Positions 27,101-33,326 of a stretch of DNA of 41,000 bases are shown piece after piece. Position 1 is the stretch's first letter; each line of letters opens with the position of its first letter. Below the pieces are notes generated by a model. It ran no database searches and had not been told where the DNA came from. It worked only from the letters and a program-made list of their open reading frames with translations. Origin of the DNA: Saccoglossus kowalevskii (Eukaryota > Hemichordata > Enteropneusta > Harrimaniidae); NCBI RefSeq assembly GCF_000003605.2, contig NW_003151762.1, positions 150,263-191,262 on the forward strand, in the 5' to 3' direction. The translations under genes were made by a program, and so were the position numbers.

Positions 27101-30100
27101 TTGCAGTACAATTAATAATTATAGATACCCAGTTTGACTTGTGACCTGTGTGTTATTGTACTCAGTTTGACCTTGTGACCTGCGTGTTATTGTACTCAGT
27201 TTGACCTTGTGACCCGAGTGTTATTGTACTCAGTTTGACTTGTGGCCCGAGTGTTATTGTACTTAGTTTGACCTTGTAGAAAGTGTATGGTTTAACCTAT
27301 TTAAATTAGTTCCATGTCACGTCATACATTTACATACGATTTGTGTACAAATAAGCTGACATGTCTGTGGTCTGTTTCGTTACACAAATGAATTGTACCA
27401 ATAATACATATTGTATGCGTCGATGTATTTTATTGTGATAGACTTATAACGCAAGTAAACATAGTAAATATTCCCGTACGATACACTTTTCTGTGCGCGT
27501 AAAATTATAGCTAATGAATAAAAAATGAAATCGAAATCACAGAATAAAAAGGTCGTTGTAGAGGGATGGGCGTATCGGGAATGTGTGACATCTGTGCTTA
27601 TCGCATTGTGGTTGCGCAATGAAGCCAGGAATATCAACCATTTCTATAAATAAGGTACATCAGGTGATATCTTTTTTATCACATGAACAATTCCAAGTGT
27701 CGAGATTTTACGGAACTACGCTTCATGTGCCAATTTTGCTGACGTGAACACACATTTGAAGTTACGGCCGCCGACGATTTTTGAAATAGGCAGAAATATT
27801 AAAAACTCTCCTTAACGATAATTTTATTTCAAAAATAACTCCAAGTCGTCATAAATTCTTATCACTGCACCAAGCGAGAATTTTTTTGTCTGAAATTATG
27901 ATATCGCAACGATAAATACGCTATCATCGCACGATTTGTTCGTAGTGTTCGACTACACACACATATATGGCGTTTAGCGAGCTTATTTAGAGGTCATGTG
28001 ATAAATCTGTTTATCGGTGAACGTTTCCTTCACGGTTCCATAGTGAGGCTGCTGTTTCCCTAAAACGACAATTCACTAGGGGTGATTTTGTTAATTGCAA
28101 ATGATTAGTAGTAATATTACTAATTCATATAAGAAACTAATTGGAGTTCAAATCATAAATCGTGCTCTGTACACTATAAATTGCCCTGAGATACAGATAC
28201 ATTATGACTTTGTAAAAATGAAAAGAGGTAAATAGTAAATTAAAATGGCATTACGCTGTGTTAAATATGCCGAAGTTAAAAGCTTTGGGAAAGACTAAAC
28301 AAAACTAAATTAAACTGATGATATTGAAGGCATAGCAATTAAAATAGGGAAACATTTAAATCTATGTTAGGCTTTCAAACATAAATCGTGTTGGCCAATG
28401 CAGTTCTGCTATAGTGCACAATGTGAAAGCAATCTGACCCGAAGTATTGAAGTTTATAATACTAGTGACAGAAAATTCTAGAATTATTAGGAAAAAAGAA
28501 GATTTGATTGTACATCTGCAGTCTAATTTGTTTACCCAATTAAAAAGTTGCCTAAGTGATGAAAAGTAGGCAATTCATAAGAGAGTTTCGTTGAAATGAG
28601 AAGCGGTTTTTGAAATATCGGAAGTAGCCTAATTTACGCACATTTGTTATTTATTATGCAAGGATTTCAACCCTAAAGTAATCGGGTCTTGTGCACCATG
28701 AAATCTCGTGAGTGATACCTATGGAACAGCTACAAAGTGTCTAATCCATGTAAATTAGATGATTATTATGCGCGGAATTAACCCACATGTATATTTTATA
28801 TTAGCAACGATGTACAATTATGTTTCACTGAAATCTGTTACGCGGTGGGACGGCTTAAATTTGTCTGAACTGGGTAATTAATATGCACGGATTATGATCC
28901 TTAACTAATCGAGAGAGTGGATTACCGATGGCCCTAGTTTCATGAGTATTAGTATGCACAGATTGTGCATTTCTCAGAGCATCAGCGTATCAAGTATTGT
29001 TGGAATTTTCTAAGTGGTTCTTAAGATACCGAAACGTTGCCTTGTTTATGTAAATTAATCATTTATTATGCAGGGATTTCAACCGTGAACTAATCTCATT
29101 TTGATACCTGTGGCAGAGCTTAAAATTGTCTATTATGTAAATCAAGTAATTAATATTATTGTAAGTACAGGTAATCAGGAATGTGTAATATCGAAGAGCA
29201 TCTATGTAGCAAGTTTCATTGAAATCCGATGAGCGGTTTTCGAGATACCAGTGGAACAGACTTGCACATACACAGGGCCACCATACACGTACATACAGGA
29301 CAACTGTAAAAAAGACTTCCCATTGTGTGCTTTGCACACAGCAGTCTCAAATAAATGCGTACAATTCGTAAATACATTGTATGATATATTGCTTGTACGC
29401 TGCTTGCGGCAAATTTAATTTCACTTTTCGTCTATTTATAAAAAATGAATAATTAGTGGGAGAGGGTTTCATGACCTTGTATGAGTCACCGATTACTACG
29501 CCTGTATGCAAATAATTTTATTACACAACTGTTTACACTGCAGAGACTTTTCTCCAACTACGTGAACTGGGCTTAGAAAACAACCCCGTGATTTTTGTCG
29601 AATGATGAATACAGTCACGTATTTTTGCAATTAGTGAATTGTGTATTGTTAGTTGGTGTGTACGACAGGCCTAACGTACATGTAACGTGTCCAGGCTACC
29701 CACTGCATTCATGACTTGTTTGGGGCGAGGACGATTATATCACTGTGATTATACAACAAGTTTCCGATGTCATAATTTTATTTTAAAACAACTAAGGTAA
29801 ATTCGGAACTATGAGAAAAAATCTATAGAAATGAATGTACTACAGACATCAAATTAACTGTGTACTTGAACTCCACATTCTTATACCGGTAATTCTAGAT
29901 TTGAACAACGAAATGGTTTCGAGCTGACTTGTTATTGTTCTTACTAGGTGTGGTTCCGTCACACACAGACTATTTGCAAACAACCAGAAACATATTAATT
30001 TTATATTTATAAATGTCACTACCACGACACCATCAAATTAGTCATCCCGGTAATCAAGCGTTTTTACAGCGTACATGGACATTATTTCGACTCGATAATG

Positions 30101-30730
30101 ACACTACCCGACAGGCTTCGTAAGGGAAGTAACGTTGTTGTAAATAAAACATTTTGTGGGGGGTAAAAAGCACTGGTGTTTTATAACCCACACTAAAGAC
30201 CCTCCAGTATATGCCCACACACGTATTGTGCAAGTGTTAAAACCAATGGACATAGTGTCAGTTTGTGCGACAGACGGGAACACCATGACCCTTCAGTCGG
30301 GCCTTAGTTTCCTGTTCAACTTTCACTTTTCTATATACACAATGAAATGTGGTACTAGTATTTCTACTCGTGTGATCTACAATTATTACAATTGGTAATA
30401 AACCACATTTAATGGTGAATAAATAAAGTGCATTTCACATATGCTTAGAATTATATTAACAAAAATGAGACGAGACGCGCCCTTGACTCCTGTGAAATAA
30501 TAGTACGATGCGTATTAGAACTCACCGAATACGACATCCCCGTTGTAGGTTACCTCGTTAGAGCTCACAGTGTAAGGACTCTGCGTAGTCTGGGGCCCCA
30601 CTGGGTGCCCTGGCATCATGGACTCACATACTGAGGTCGGTGCACCGGTAGGATAACTGATAACATGATGTATATAACACAACAAAACGACATATAATCC
30701 TTTCCACAGCGCTGCAGAGACAGACGCCAT
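28..30730 (-). CDS. Reeler domain plus at least 28 EGF-like repeats, large secreted protein (31 exons in window, 3' end missing)
   Basis: Gene model assembled by eye from GT/AG splice sites and open frame. The exons run from 30730 down to 28 and code for about 1,271 residues: a signal peptide (about 1-25), a Reeler domain (about 26-166) and EGF1-EGF28 (about 167-1271, 37-46 residues each). Three Reeler exons precede 28 single-EGF exons. Phases are consistent throughout: Reeler introns are phases 1, 2 and 1, and every EGF intron is phase 1, so each EGF exon is a symmetric module. No transmembrane segment or stop codon is reached before the left edge. Reeler domains occur in reelin, F-spondin and FRRS1-like proteins. 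EGF arrays of this kind occur in Notch, fibropellins and matrix proteins. A secreted matrix or adhesion role is inferred. The exact orthologue is not recognised, and the combination looks lineage-specific. EGF28 carries a frameshift. Confidence 0.88.
303..416 (-). CDS. Exon 30: EGF-like repeat 27 (calcium-binding type likely)
   Basis: 114 bases. [22 protein letters not shown]. An acidic pair before the first cysteine and D-x4-Y before the fourth fit the calcium-binding EGF consensus. Donor GTAAGT, acceptor TTGCAG. Confidence 0.9.
550..663 (-). CDS. Exon 29: EGF-like repeat 26
   Basis: 114 bases. [24 protein letters not shown]. Donor GTGAGT, acceptor ACTAG. Confidence 0.9.
810..923 (-). CDS. 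Exon 28: EGF-like repeat 25
   Basis: 114 bases. CSSNPC (O-glucose consensus), QNGGTC, CIC, GYSGDVC. Donor GTGAGC, acceptor TTTCAG. Confidence 0.9.
1180..1293 (-). CDS. Exon 27: EGF-like repeat 24
   Basis: 114 bases. CVSLPC (O-glucose consensus), QNGGTC, CTC, RYTGTTC. Donor GTAAGT, acceptor TTTCAG. Confidence 0.9.
1428..1541 (-). CDS. Exon 26: EGF-like repeat 23
   Basis: 114 bases. CTSNPC (O-glucose consensus), QNNGAC, CDC, GYGGINC. Donor GTAAGA, acceptor TCTAAG. Confidence 0.88.
1651..1767 (-). CDS. Exon 25: EGF-like repeat 22
   Basis: 117 bases. [12 protein letters not shown], a glycine-rich loop, CNC, SFEGEFC. Donor GTAAGT, acceptor AACAG. Confidence 0.88.
1965..2078 (-). CDS. Exon 24: EGF-like repeat 21
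   Basis: 114 bases. CLSDPC (O-glucose consensus), LHGSTC, CAC, then YYYGTNC where Gly-aromatic is replaced by a Tyr run. Donor GTTAGT, acceptor ATACAG. Confidence 0.88.
2245..2361 (-). CDS. Exon 23: EGF-like repeat 20
   Basis: 117 bases. [23 protein letters not shown]. Donor GTGAGT, acceptor TTGTAG. Confidence 0.9.
2362..2798 (-). other. Intron between EGF19 and EGF20 exons
   Basis: AT-rich intron of 437 bases. No coding, RNA or repeat signal seen. Confidence 0.6.
2799..2918 (-). CDS. Exon 22: EGF-like repeat 19
   Basis: 120 bases. CSPINPC (one residue longer than the usual first loop), LHGGTC, CQC, GYSGTTC. Donor GTAAAA, acceptor TTGCAG. Confidence 0.9.
2919..4201 (-). other. Intron between EGF18 and EGF19 exons
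   Basis: 1.28 kb with no EGF-like cysteine pattern in either strand. It holds a weak inverted repeat (3080-3091 against 3242-3253, AAGGAATGACCA with one mismatch) that could bound a small non-autonomous element; otherwise unremarkable. Confidence 0.45.
4202..4321 (-). CDS. Exon 21: EGF-like repeat 18
   Basis: 120 bases. CSSGPC (O-glucose consensus), LYGGTC, CNC, GYSGTRC with an ITP tail. Donor GTACGT, acceptor TTGTAG. Confidence 0.9.
4322..5260 (-). other. Introns flanking the EGF17 exon
   Basis: Two introns (4322-4710 and 4828-5260) around the 4711-4827 exon. AT-rich; nothing else recognised. A plus-strand open frame at 4953-5192 has no recognisable domain and is probably chance. Confidence 0.5.
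4711..4827 (-). CDS. Exon 20: EGF-like repeat 17
   Basis: 117 bases. [22 protein letters not shown]. Acceptor TTCTAG, donor GTAAGT, phase 1-1. Confidence 0.9.
5261..5377 (-). CDS. Exon 19: EGF-like repeat 16
   Basis: 117 bases. [22 protein letters not shown]. Acceptor TTGTAG, donor GTAAGT. Counterpart of EGF12. Confidence 0.9.
6024..6182. mobile_element. Small CpG-rich inverted-repeat element (MITE-like)
   Basis: The first ~31 bases (starting AAAGCGGGGAGAGTCGTC) and the reverse complement of the last ~30 (starting AAAGCTGGAGGGTCTTCG) match at roughly four of five positions, and both continue into CCTGCGCA. The interior contains TTGTTTACAAACAAGCG. Non-coding, 159 bases, in the intron between EGF15 and EGF16. 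A related layout occurs at 33197-33326. The CpG density stands out against AT-rich surroundings. No clear target-site duplication was defined. Confidence 0.55.
6238..6354 (-). CDS. Exon 18: EGF-like repeat 15
   Basis: 117 bases. [22 protein letters not shown]; 116 of 117 bases equal EGF11. A small CpG-rich inverted-repeat element (6024-6182) lies in the intron about 55 bases downstream of its donor. Confidence 0.9.
6599..6709 (-). CDS. Exon 17: EGF-like repeat 14
   Basis: 111 bases. [22 protein letters not shown]. Donor GTAACG and the intron bases just beyond it are shared with EGF10. Confidence 0.9.
6710..7420 (-). other. Intron between EGF13 and EGF14 exons
   Basis: 711 bases. Contains a short direct repeat, CCCGAGATAT, at about 7022 and 7077, and a pyrimidine/GT-rich patch near 7260-7300. 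No gene seen. Confidence 0.5.
7421..7534 (-). CDS. Exon 16: EGF-like repeat 13
   Basis: 114 bases. [12 protein letters not shown], a Ser/Gly/Thr loop, CNC, GYSGSSC. Donor GTAAAC, acceptor TTTAG. First exon of the second four-exon block. Confidence 0.9.
7777..7890 (-). CDS. Exon 15: EGF-like repeat 12
   Basis: 114 bases. [22 protein letters not shown]. Acceptor AAACAG, donor GTAAGT. Last exon of the first four-exon block; counterpart EGF16 at 5261-5377. Confidence 0.9.
7891..9205 (-). other. Intron between EGF11 and EGF12 exons
   Basis: 1.3 kb, about 450 bases longer than the equivalent intron of the second block (5378-6237). Includes a 13-base poly-G tract at 8649-8661. No exon or element was recognised. 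Confidence 0.5.
9206..9322 (-). CDS. Exon 14: EGF-like repeat 11
   Basis: 117 bases. [22 protein letters not shown]. Donor GTAAGT; the acceptor assignment (AG at 9323-9324) is set by phase, since another AG lies two codons upstream. Differs from EGF15 (6238-6354) by a single base in the exon (Ile/Thr before GYSG). Confidence 0.88.
9559..9669 (-). CDS. Exon 13: EGF-like repeat 10
   Basis: 111 bases. Short N-terminal loop [22 protein letters not shown]. Donor GTAACG. Pairs with EGF14 (6599-6709), with about 19 mismatches in 111 bases counted by eye. Confidence 0.9.
9670..10366 (-). other. Intron between EGF9 and EGF10 exons
   Basis: 697 bases, AT-rich, with nothing recognised. Confidence 0.5.
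10367..10483 (-). CDS. Exon 12: EGF-like repeat 9
   Basis: 117 bases. [12 protein letters not shown], a Ser/Thr-rich loop, CSC, GFSGTNC. Donor GTGAGG. First exon of a four-exon block; its counterpart in the second block is EGF13 (7421-7534). Confidence 0.9.
10569..10856. mobile_element. hAT-like MITE, 288 bp
   Basis: Terminal inverted repeats GGGGTCCCTTCAGT (10569-10582) and ACTGAAGTGACCCC (10843-10856) match at 13 of 14 positions. The flanks carry near-identical eight-base repeats, TATACGCA (10560-10567) and TATACGTA (10857-10864), consistent with an 8-bp hAT-type target duplication, although one base separates the left copy from the repeat. The interior is GC-richer than the intron and holds about 2.3 copies of a 26-bp unit containing AAGGTCACTATGCTGCCCAG (about 10650-10708). 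Non-coding, inside the intron between EGF8 and EGF9. Confidence 0.55.
10857..11679 (-). other. Remainder of intron between EGF8 and EGF9 exons
   Basis: AT-rich intron sequence beyond the MITE. No gene or repeat seen. Confidence 0.5.
11680..11796 (-). CDS. Exon 11: EGF-like repeat 8
   Basis: 117 bases. [23 protein letters not shown]. The donor is the weaker GTTTGT; acceptor ATGCAG. Phase 1-1. Confidence 0.88.
11797..12222 (-). other. Intron between EGF7 and EGF8 exons
   Basis: 426 bases, nothing recognised. Confidence 0.5.
12223..12351 (-). CDS. Exon 10: EGF-like repeat 7
   Basis: 129 bases. [23 protein letters not shown], followed by a short TPIAP tail. Donor GTAGGA, acceptor TTCCAG, phase 1-1. 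Close in style to EGF6. Confidence 0.9.
12352..14527 (-). other. Intron between EGF6 and EGF7 exons
   Basis: 2.2 kb. Contains an 18-bp near-palindrome centred on CACGTG (GGTAGCCACGTGACTACC, 12558-12575). A plus-strand open frame of 120 codons at 13951-14313 shows no domain and lacks a convincing gene context. No missing EGF exon was found. Confidence 0.5.
14528..14656 (-). CDS. Exon 9: EGF-like repeat 6
   Basis: 129 bases. CDSNPC (O-glucose consensus), LNSGQCF, CQC, GYTGSRC. Acceptor TTTCAG, donor GTAAGA, phase 1-1. Residues about 378-420. Confidence 0.9.
14860..14977. repeat. 27-bp minisatellite overlapping a splice donor
   Basis: About 4.5 units of 27 bp. The anchor GACCTTAC or variants recur at about 14862, 14889, 14916, 14943 and 14970. 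The last unit runs into the EGF5 exon, so on the minus strand the real donor GTAAGG is followed by copies of the same GTAAGGTCAAATG at 27-base steps, one altered to GTTAAG and one to GTAAAG. Confidence 0.8.
14978..15097 (-). CDS. Exon 8: EGF-like repeat 5
   Basis: 120 bases. CVSNPC (O-glucose consensus), LYGGAC, CTC, GYYGDRC and a NPP tail. Donor GTAAGG; the intron immediately after it contains a 27-bp minisatellite that repeats this donor-like sequence. Confidence 0.9.
15098..15605 (-). other. Intron between EGF4 and EGF5 exons
   Basis: 508 bases. Apart from the microsatellite at 15171-15233, no feature is recognised. An open frame with a polyproline run is a product of that repeat. Confidence 0.6.
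15171..15233. repeat. Trinucleotide microsatellite (CTA, then CAA, then CCA)
   Basis: A short CTA run is followed by about six CAA units (15187-15204) and about nine CCA units (15205-15232) on the plus strand. Intronic. Confidence 0.9.
15606..15731 (-). CDS. Exon 7: EGF-like repeat 4
   Basis: 126 bases, phase 1-1. [12 protein letters not shown] followed by F, a long loop, CGC, and AWTGVIC; donor GTATGT, acceptor ATCCAG. Shares the Cys3-Phe plus long-loop signature with EGF6, 7 and 8, suggesting an older local duplication. Confidence 0.88.
15732..17164 (-). other. Intron between EGF3 and EGF4 exons
   Basis: 1.4 kb AT-rich intron. No exon, RNA or repeat recognised. Confidence 0.5.
17165..17296 (-). 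CDS. Exon 6: EGF-like repeat 3 (atypical)
   Basis: 132 bases with six cysteines, but C2-C3 holds seven residues (EGIGTGL) instead of five, and the last loop ([10 protein letters not shown]) lacks the usual Gly-aromatic-x-Gly. Acceptor CAAAG, donor GTATGT, phase 1-1. The splice sites and phase support a real exon; the fold is less certain than in its neighbours. Confidence 0.75.
17297..17824 (-). other. Intron between EGF2 and EGF3 exons
   Basis: 528 bases, with a 14-base poly-G tract at 17341-17354 about 45 bases from the EGF3 acceptor. On the sense (minus) strand this is a poly-C run lying upstream of the acceptor, so it may extend the pyrimidine tract. Nothing else seen. Confidence 0.55.
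17825..17962 (-). CDS. Exon 5: EGF-like repeat 2
   Basis: 138 bases, the longest EGF exon here. CASNPC then RNNGGC, a long C3-C4 loop, CAC, and YYTGTNC, ending in a proline-rich tail (YNPP) before donor GTAGGT. CASNPC fits the O-glucose consensus C-x-S-x-P-C. Residues about 206-251. Confidence 0.9.
18325..19571. mobile_element. Non-autonomous element with short terminal inverted repeats and internal tandem repeats
   Basis: The left end GCTCCGCTG (18325-18333) and right end CAGCGGAGC (19563-19571) are inverted copies, each flanked by TA, which suggests a TA target site as in Tc1/mariner-type elements. A second inner AAGCTCCGCT (about 19540) lets the last 35 bases fold into a hairpin, so a Helitron-like ending is an alternative. 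The interior is built of units of about 145-155 bp sharing AATTGAAGATATCATCATGA and TATCAAAGCAATCGGAGTTG, giving way to an exact 240-bp repeat. No coding capacity. It lies in the intron between EGF1 and EGF2. Confidence 0.5.
18894..19491. repeat. Exact 240-bp tandem repeat (about 2.5 copies)
   Basis: Bases 18901-19251 recur identically at 19141-19491, so the period is exactly 240 and the copies look very recent. Upstream, shorter diverged units (about 145-155 bp apart) carry the same core motifs. The 240-bp unit therefore looks like a higher-order form of the older repeat. Confidence 0.92.
19572..19985 (-). other. Intron sequence between EGF1 exon and the repeat element
   Basis: 414 bases, nothing recognised. 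Confidence 0.5.
19986..20102 (-). CDS. Exon 4: EGF-like repeat 1
   Basis: 117 bases, phase 1-1. Six cysteines: CDVNPC, CENGGTC, then C-T-C and RVGYTGVTC. Acceptor AATAG, donor GTAGGA. This is the first EGF after the Reeler domain (residues about 167-205). Confidence 0.9.
20103..23986 (-). other. Intron between Reeler exon 3 and EGF1 exon
   Basis: 3.9 kb. No additional EGF or Reeler exon seen. Two TATAAATAG matches occur on the plus strand (about 20795 and 21550); the second is followed by a purine-rich GTGAGAGAGAAGG stretch about 45 bases on, resembling a retroelement leader, but no coding region follows. Otherwise AT-rich. Confidence 0.4.
23987..24054 (-). CDS. Exon 3: end of Reeler domain
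   Basis: Acceptor TTACAG and donor GTGAGT frame 68 bases that read [17 protein letters not shown], matching the usual Reeler C-terminal strand (ATVVxSxxxFWVxVTS). Entry is phase 2 and exit phase 1, so it can splice directly to the EGF1 exon about 3.9 kb downstream. No additional linker exon was seen. Confidence 0.85.
24055..24986 (-). other. Intron between Reeler exons 2 and 3
   Basis: 932 bases, AT-rich. Nothing recognised. Confidence 0.55.
24987..25212 (-). CDS. Exon 2: central Reeler domain
   Basis: The acceptor TTTCAG precedes 25212 and the donor GTAAGT follows 24987. The exon contains the Reeler hallmark [10 protein letters not shown] (consensus GFLLQAR), then IGTW, the second conserved cysteine in TIDC, a SVTHSN motif (typical THSN box) and VVFAWLAP (typical F-W-x-A-P). 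It has 226 bases, phase 1 in and phase 2 out, and joins exon 1 to read VVFVTVSGG. Confidence 0.92.
25677..26357. mobile_element. Possible solo LTR or LTR-like insertion
   Basis: The nine-base word GATATTAGT occurs at 25677-25685 and 26349-26357, enclosing 663 bases unlike the surrounding intron. The interior begins near TGTCATG, has an AATGAATAAAGAG stretch, a purine-rich GAGAGTC-type region with repeated CTTGGGGA, a GGGGACTTTTCCCC hairpin, and ends in a CCCCCGGAGAG region. The composition resembles a retrotransposon LTR flanked by a target duplication. The canonical CA end is not clear, and no retroviral coding sequence is present. Confidence 0.35.
26358..28079 (-). other. Middle of intron 1 of the Reeler-EGF gene
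   Basis: AT-rich. Two unrecognised short open frames (26631-26852 plus, 26775-26969 minus) have no domain. Holds the 33/34-bp minisatellite at 27130-27277; otherwise nothing supported. Confidence 0.45.
27130..27277. repeat. 33/34-bp minisatellite
   Basis: About 4.4 units of CAGTTTGACCTTGTGACC followed by a TGTTATTGTACT tail, starting at 27130, 27163, 27197, 27231 and 27264. Units differ at a few positions. Confidence 0.9.
28080..29340. repeat. Degenerate repeat region in intron 1
   Basis: Diverged units share a motif close to TTTCATTGAAATCCGATGAG followed by CGGTTTTCGAGATAC (about 28587, 28996 and 29214) and TTTATTATGCAGGGATTTCA (about 28650 and 29062), giving spacing of about 410 and 220 bases. 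The motif resembles those of ancient non-autonomous elements common in invertebrates. Individual boundaries are not resolvable by eye. Confidence 0.5.
29341..30525 (-). other. Start of intron 1 of the Reeler-EGF gene
   Basis: AT-rich, nothing recognised. Overlapping antisense open frames near 30104-30398 show no family resemblance. Confidence 0.45.
30526..30730 (-). CDS. Exon 1: signal peptide and first part of Reeler domain
   Basis: ATG at 30730 sits in a good Kozak context (AAAGATGG). The first 25 residues form a signal peptide with hydrophobic core LYVVLLCYI and likely cleavage near VIS/YP. The mature part begins [17 protein letters not shown], a clear Reeler signature (proline-rich start, then C-E-S-M-x-P-G-H), followed by a PxTxxSPYTVS-like stretch. 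The donor GTGAGT lies just below 30526, leaving a phase-1 intron of about 5.3 kb. There are 68 codons plus one base. Confidence 0.9.
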
Positions 30731-31519
30731 CTTTGATGTGTACCTTTTGTAACAGAGTCAACCACCGATTGAATACTCTAGCTTCGTTCAGCGTTCAGGG
30801 ATAGTCCATTCAACTTAAAGGGTGGGATATATCAGATGACCATGCTAGGGCCGAATAGATGTATTATTTCGATGAAAAATCGAAGGGATGTAGCGATACT
30901 TGTAATTTATTGCTGAAATGAAATAAATCACTTAAATCGCTGATGCAAACGCTATCGTTCTCGTTTATTTCACGAAACCCACCCTCGTACGATGTGTACA
31001 AGCCACCAACGCGAGCCCCAATGGCTCGGGGAACGCCCTAAATAATGGCACATTCGCAAGCCGCGAACAATGGGTGTCAGCGTACTGGTAAAGTCTAAAA
31101 CTTTCATTAATATGCTAATTAGGTAGCAATTGTGAAGAACGGAATGTAGCATTTCAAAAGAATAAAAATGAGACAGTCGTGGCAGGATCATCAATATGGT
31201 AACATTGCGAAAGGAATGGAACTCGGCACGGTTCGACTTTTCAATATATTGGATGAAATCAATCACAGATTTAAAGTAAATAAATAATAACAGAAATTCA
31301 AAGGAAACGCACAAATATCAATTTATGCGTTTCAATATATTCCAAACTTTCATTTTATTTTACATTATCAGATTTTCAGATAACATGTAGAACAATTACG
31401 TCAGGATATATGTGAAAAAAGAAAGTAGGCCGAGTTGGATTATTTAATTTGGTGCATGGTCGTATAGACATTTGTATGTCTCTATGATAATTACATCTAT
31501 TAATAACAGTCAGTCAGTG

Positions 31520-31547
31520 CACCGTCCCTCAACACCTAGGGACGGTG
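31520..31547. other. 10-bp-stem hairpin
   Basis: CACCGTCCCT and AGGGACGGTG form a perfect ten-pair stem around an eight-base loop. It could be a remnant of a foldback element or part of a structured transcript; function unknown. Confidence 0.6.
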
Positions 31548-32122
31548 GTCAGTGTTACCACAAACTTCCTCATTAAAACATGTGAGTTTTACTTCTCGTT
31601 TTGTCTCCATTCTCCGTCGCATACATGCAAACTATTTAAAACGAATTTGGAACCTGAATGTTTTCCCCCAATAGACACGAAGCCTCCTTTGCGACTCCCT
31701 GACTTCTAAATTTAGAATCTCTGCTCACACAGTGCTCATTGGTCAGTTGTCGTTATCTTGTCAGGTATATATTGACCCCACAAACTAGAGTCGGGTCGAG
31801 GCGGTGGGTCGAGATGTCCAATTTGGGTCGAAGTGTTTTGGGTCGAGATGTCTAGATATCATCACTGGCCACGCAGAACCAATGACTCACGATGCAAAGC
31901 TGTATTTCGTGCAGGATCATCCAAAAGTTCAACCAGACAGTTGCCATGTCTATAACCGAAAGATACCGTCGAAAATGCAACATTTTCAATTCTACGTTAA
32001 AAAAAAAAATATTTATCACATTTAAACAATAACTGACATTATTAAGTTTGGAAGAAAATCGGAAGATGGGTGTTTGGCACTTAGATCGGACTAAATAAAA
32101 TTCACAGTCGATTCGTCCCAAT

Positions 32123-32570
32123 TCACATTCGTCTCACAAGTCGATTCGTCCCATTGCCTTTGCTTAGCCTTACAATCTAGTGCATGCATGGTGACTTCCT
32201 TTATATATTGGTAACAAGACAATCGTGCTTGATGCATATAAAATACAGCCGAAAAGCGCAACATGACCTTACAACATTATTTACAGGGTTTCCCGATATT
32301 CAGTAAATAAAATAAATTTATATCATGATTACCATTTTTTCAGAATATTAATTACAGGTAATTACACTATAATCTTGAAATATAAATAACTTGACTTGAC
32401 GTCAGTTGGCGTATTGCAAAGTGTGATGCAATAAACGATAATAGAAGGGCCGGATTGGACGAAACGACCTTGGAACGGATACAATTTAGGGACGAAACAA
32501 CTTTGGAACGACTTGGGACGAATAAACCAGTGGAACCATGGTGGAACGAATCGACCTAGGACGAATGTGA
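32123..32570. mobile_element. Foldback element with iterated GACGAA motifs
   Basis: The left arm 32123-32153 (TCACATTCGTC, spacer, GTCGATTCGTCCCA) is an imperfect inverted copy of the right arm 32542-32570 (TGGAACGAATCGAC, spacer, GACGAATGTGA). Further GGACGAA or GGAACGA words occur between 32455 and 32525, and their reverse at 32110-32120. Repeats built of GGGACGAAACGACT-like words are common in invertebrate non-autonomous elements (general knowledge). Non-coding. Confidence 0.5.
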
Positions 32571-33196
32571 TTCCACGGTTACTAACCGTGGTGATTCCAA
32601 CGATACGGCTCACTGTCAACCTACGATCTACACCCCATCCCAGCGTCGAACACTTATAATGGGTGAAGGCAACATCGTTCAAAGCGTTACGATTGTTTTT
32701 GGTTGCGCAGTGTTTCGCTGTAACCGGAGTACGTCACGGAGACACGTTGTCGATAGAGGGCGCGACTGACAAGAACGATGATAGTGAAAATAGGCTGCAA
32801 ACAATCAACCACAATCTGTCAACCAAGTTACCGTGTTCACTGACCCATGAAATAGATCATCAACCCCTATGCTCTGTACTTACCTCGCTCGTTGGTAGTT
32901 TATTGAACCCACCGGGGTCACCGCGCCCACAATTGTACGTATAGCCGGGGGTTACTCTGCTTTACACTAACGGGGAGGTGCCGCATTCGGGGATCCATAA
33001 TGGAAGTGCTGGTCGCTCTGAATATTCATGAGATAATAATGAATATTAATGAGCTTGGCCACGTAGGCAAATGTTTGTTTTTATTCAAGTCAAAATATTA
33101 TTTGTTTAGTTTTCAGGTATGAAAGAAGGCATTTTACAACTACATATATATTTTCGAAAGATGATAAAACAATCTCACTGTTCATTTATTTTTTAT

Positions 33197-33326
33197 TTAA
33201 AGGGCGGTGCTCGTCGCGCAGCACGTGTTCAAAAATTCATGTAAACAAACAATGTACTAGTATTTTACACGCGTTGTGTACGTCACATATCGAACACGAC
33301 GCGGCGCGACGACCACCACCCTTTAA
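33197..33326. mobile_element. MITE-like element with ~35-bp terminal inverted repeats
   Basis: The left end TTAAAGGGCGGTGCTCGTCG and the reverse complement of the right end TTAAAGGGTGGTGGTCGTCG differ at two of the first 20 bases, and both continue through CGC-rich sequence to GTGTTC. The interior has GTAAACAAACAATG. 130 bases, non-coding, CpG-rich. A TTAA or TA target site is possible because TTAA lies at both ends. Confidence 0.65.
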
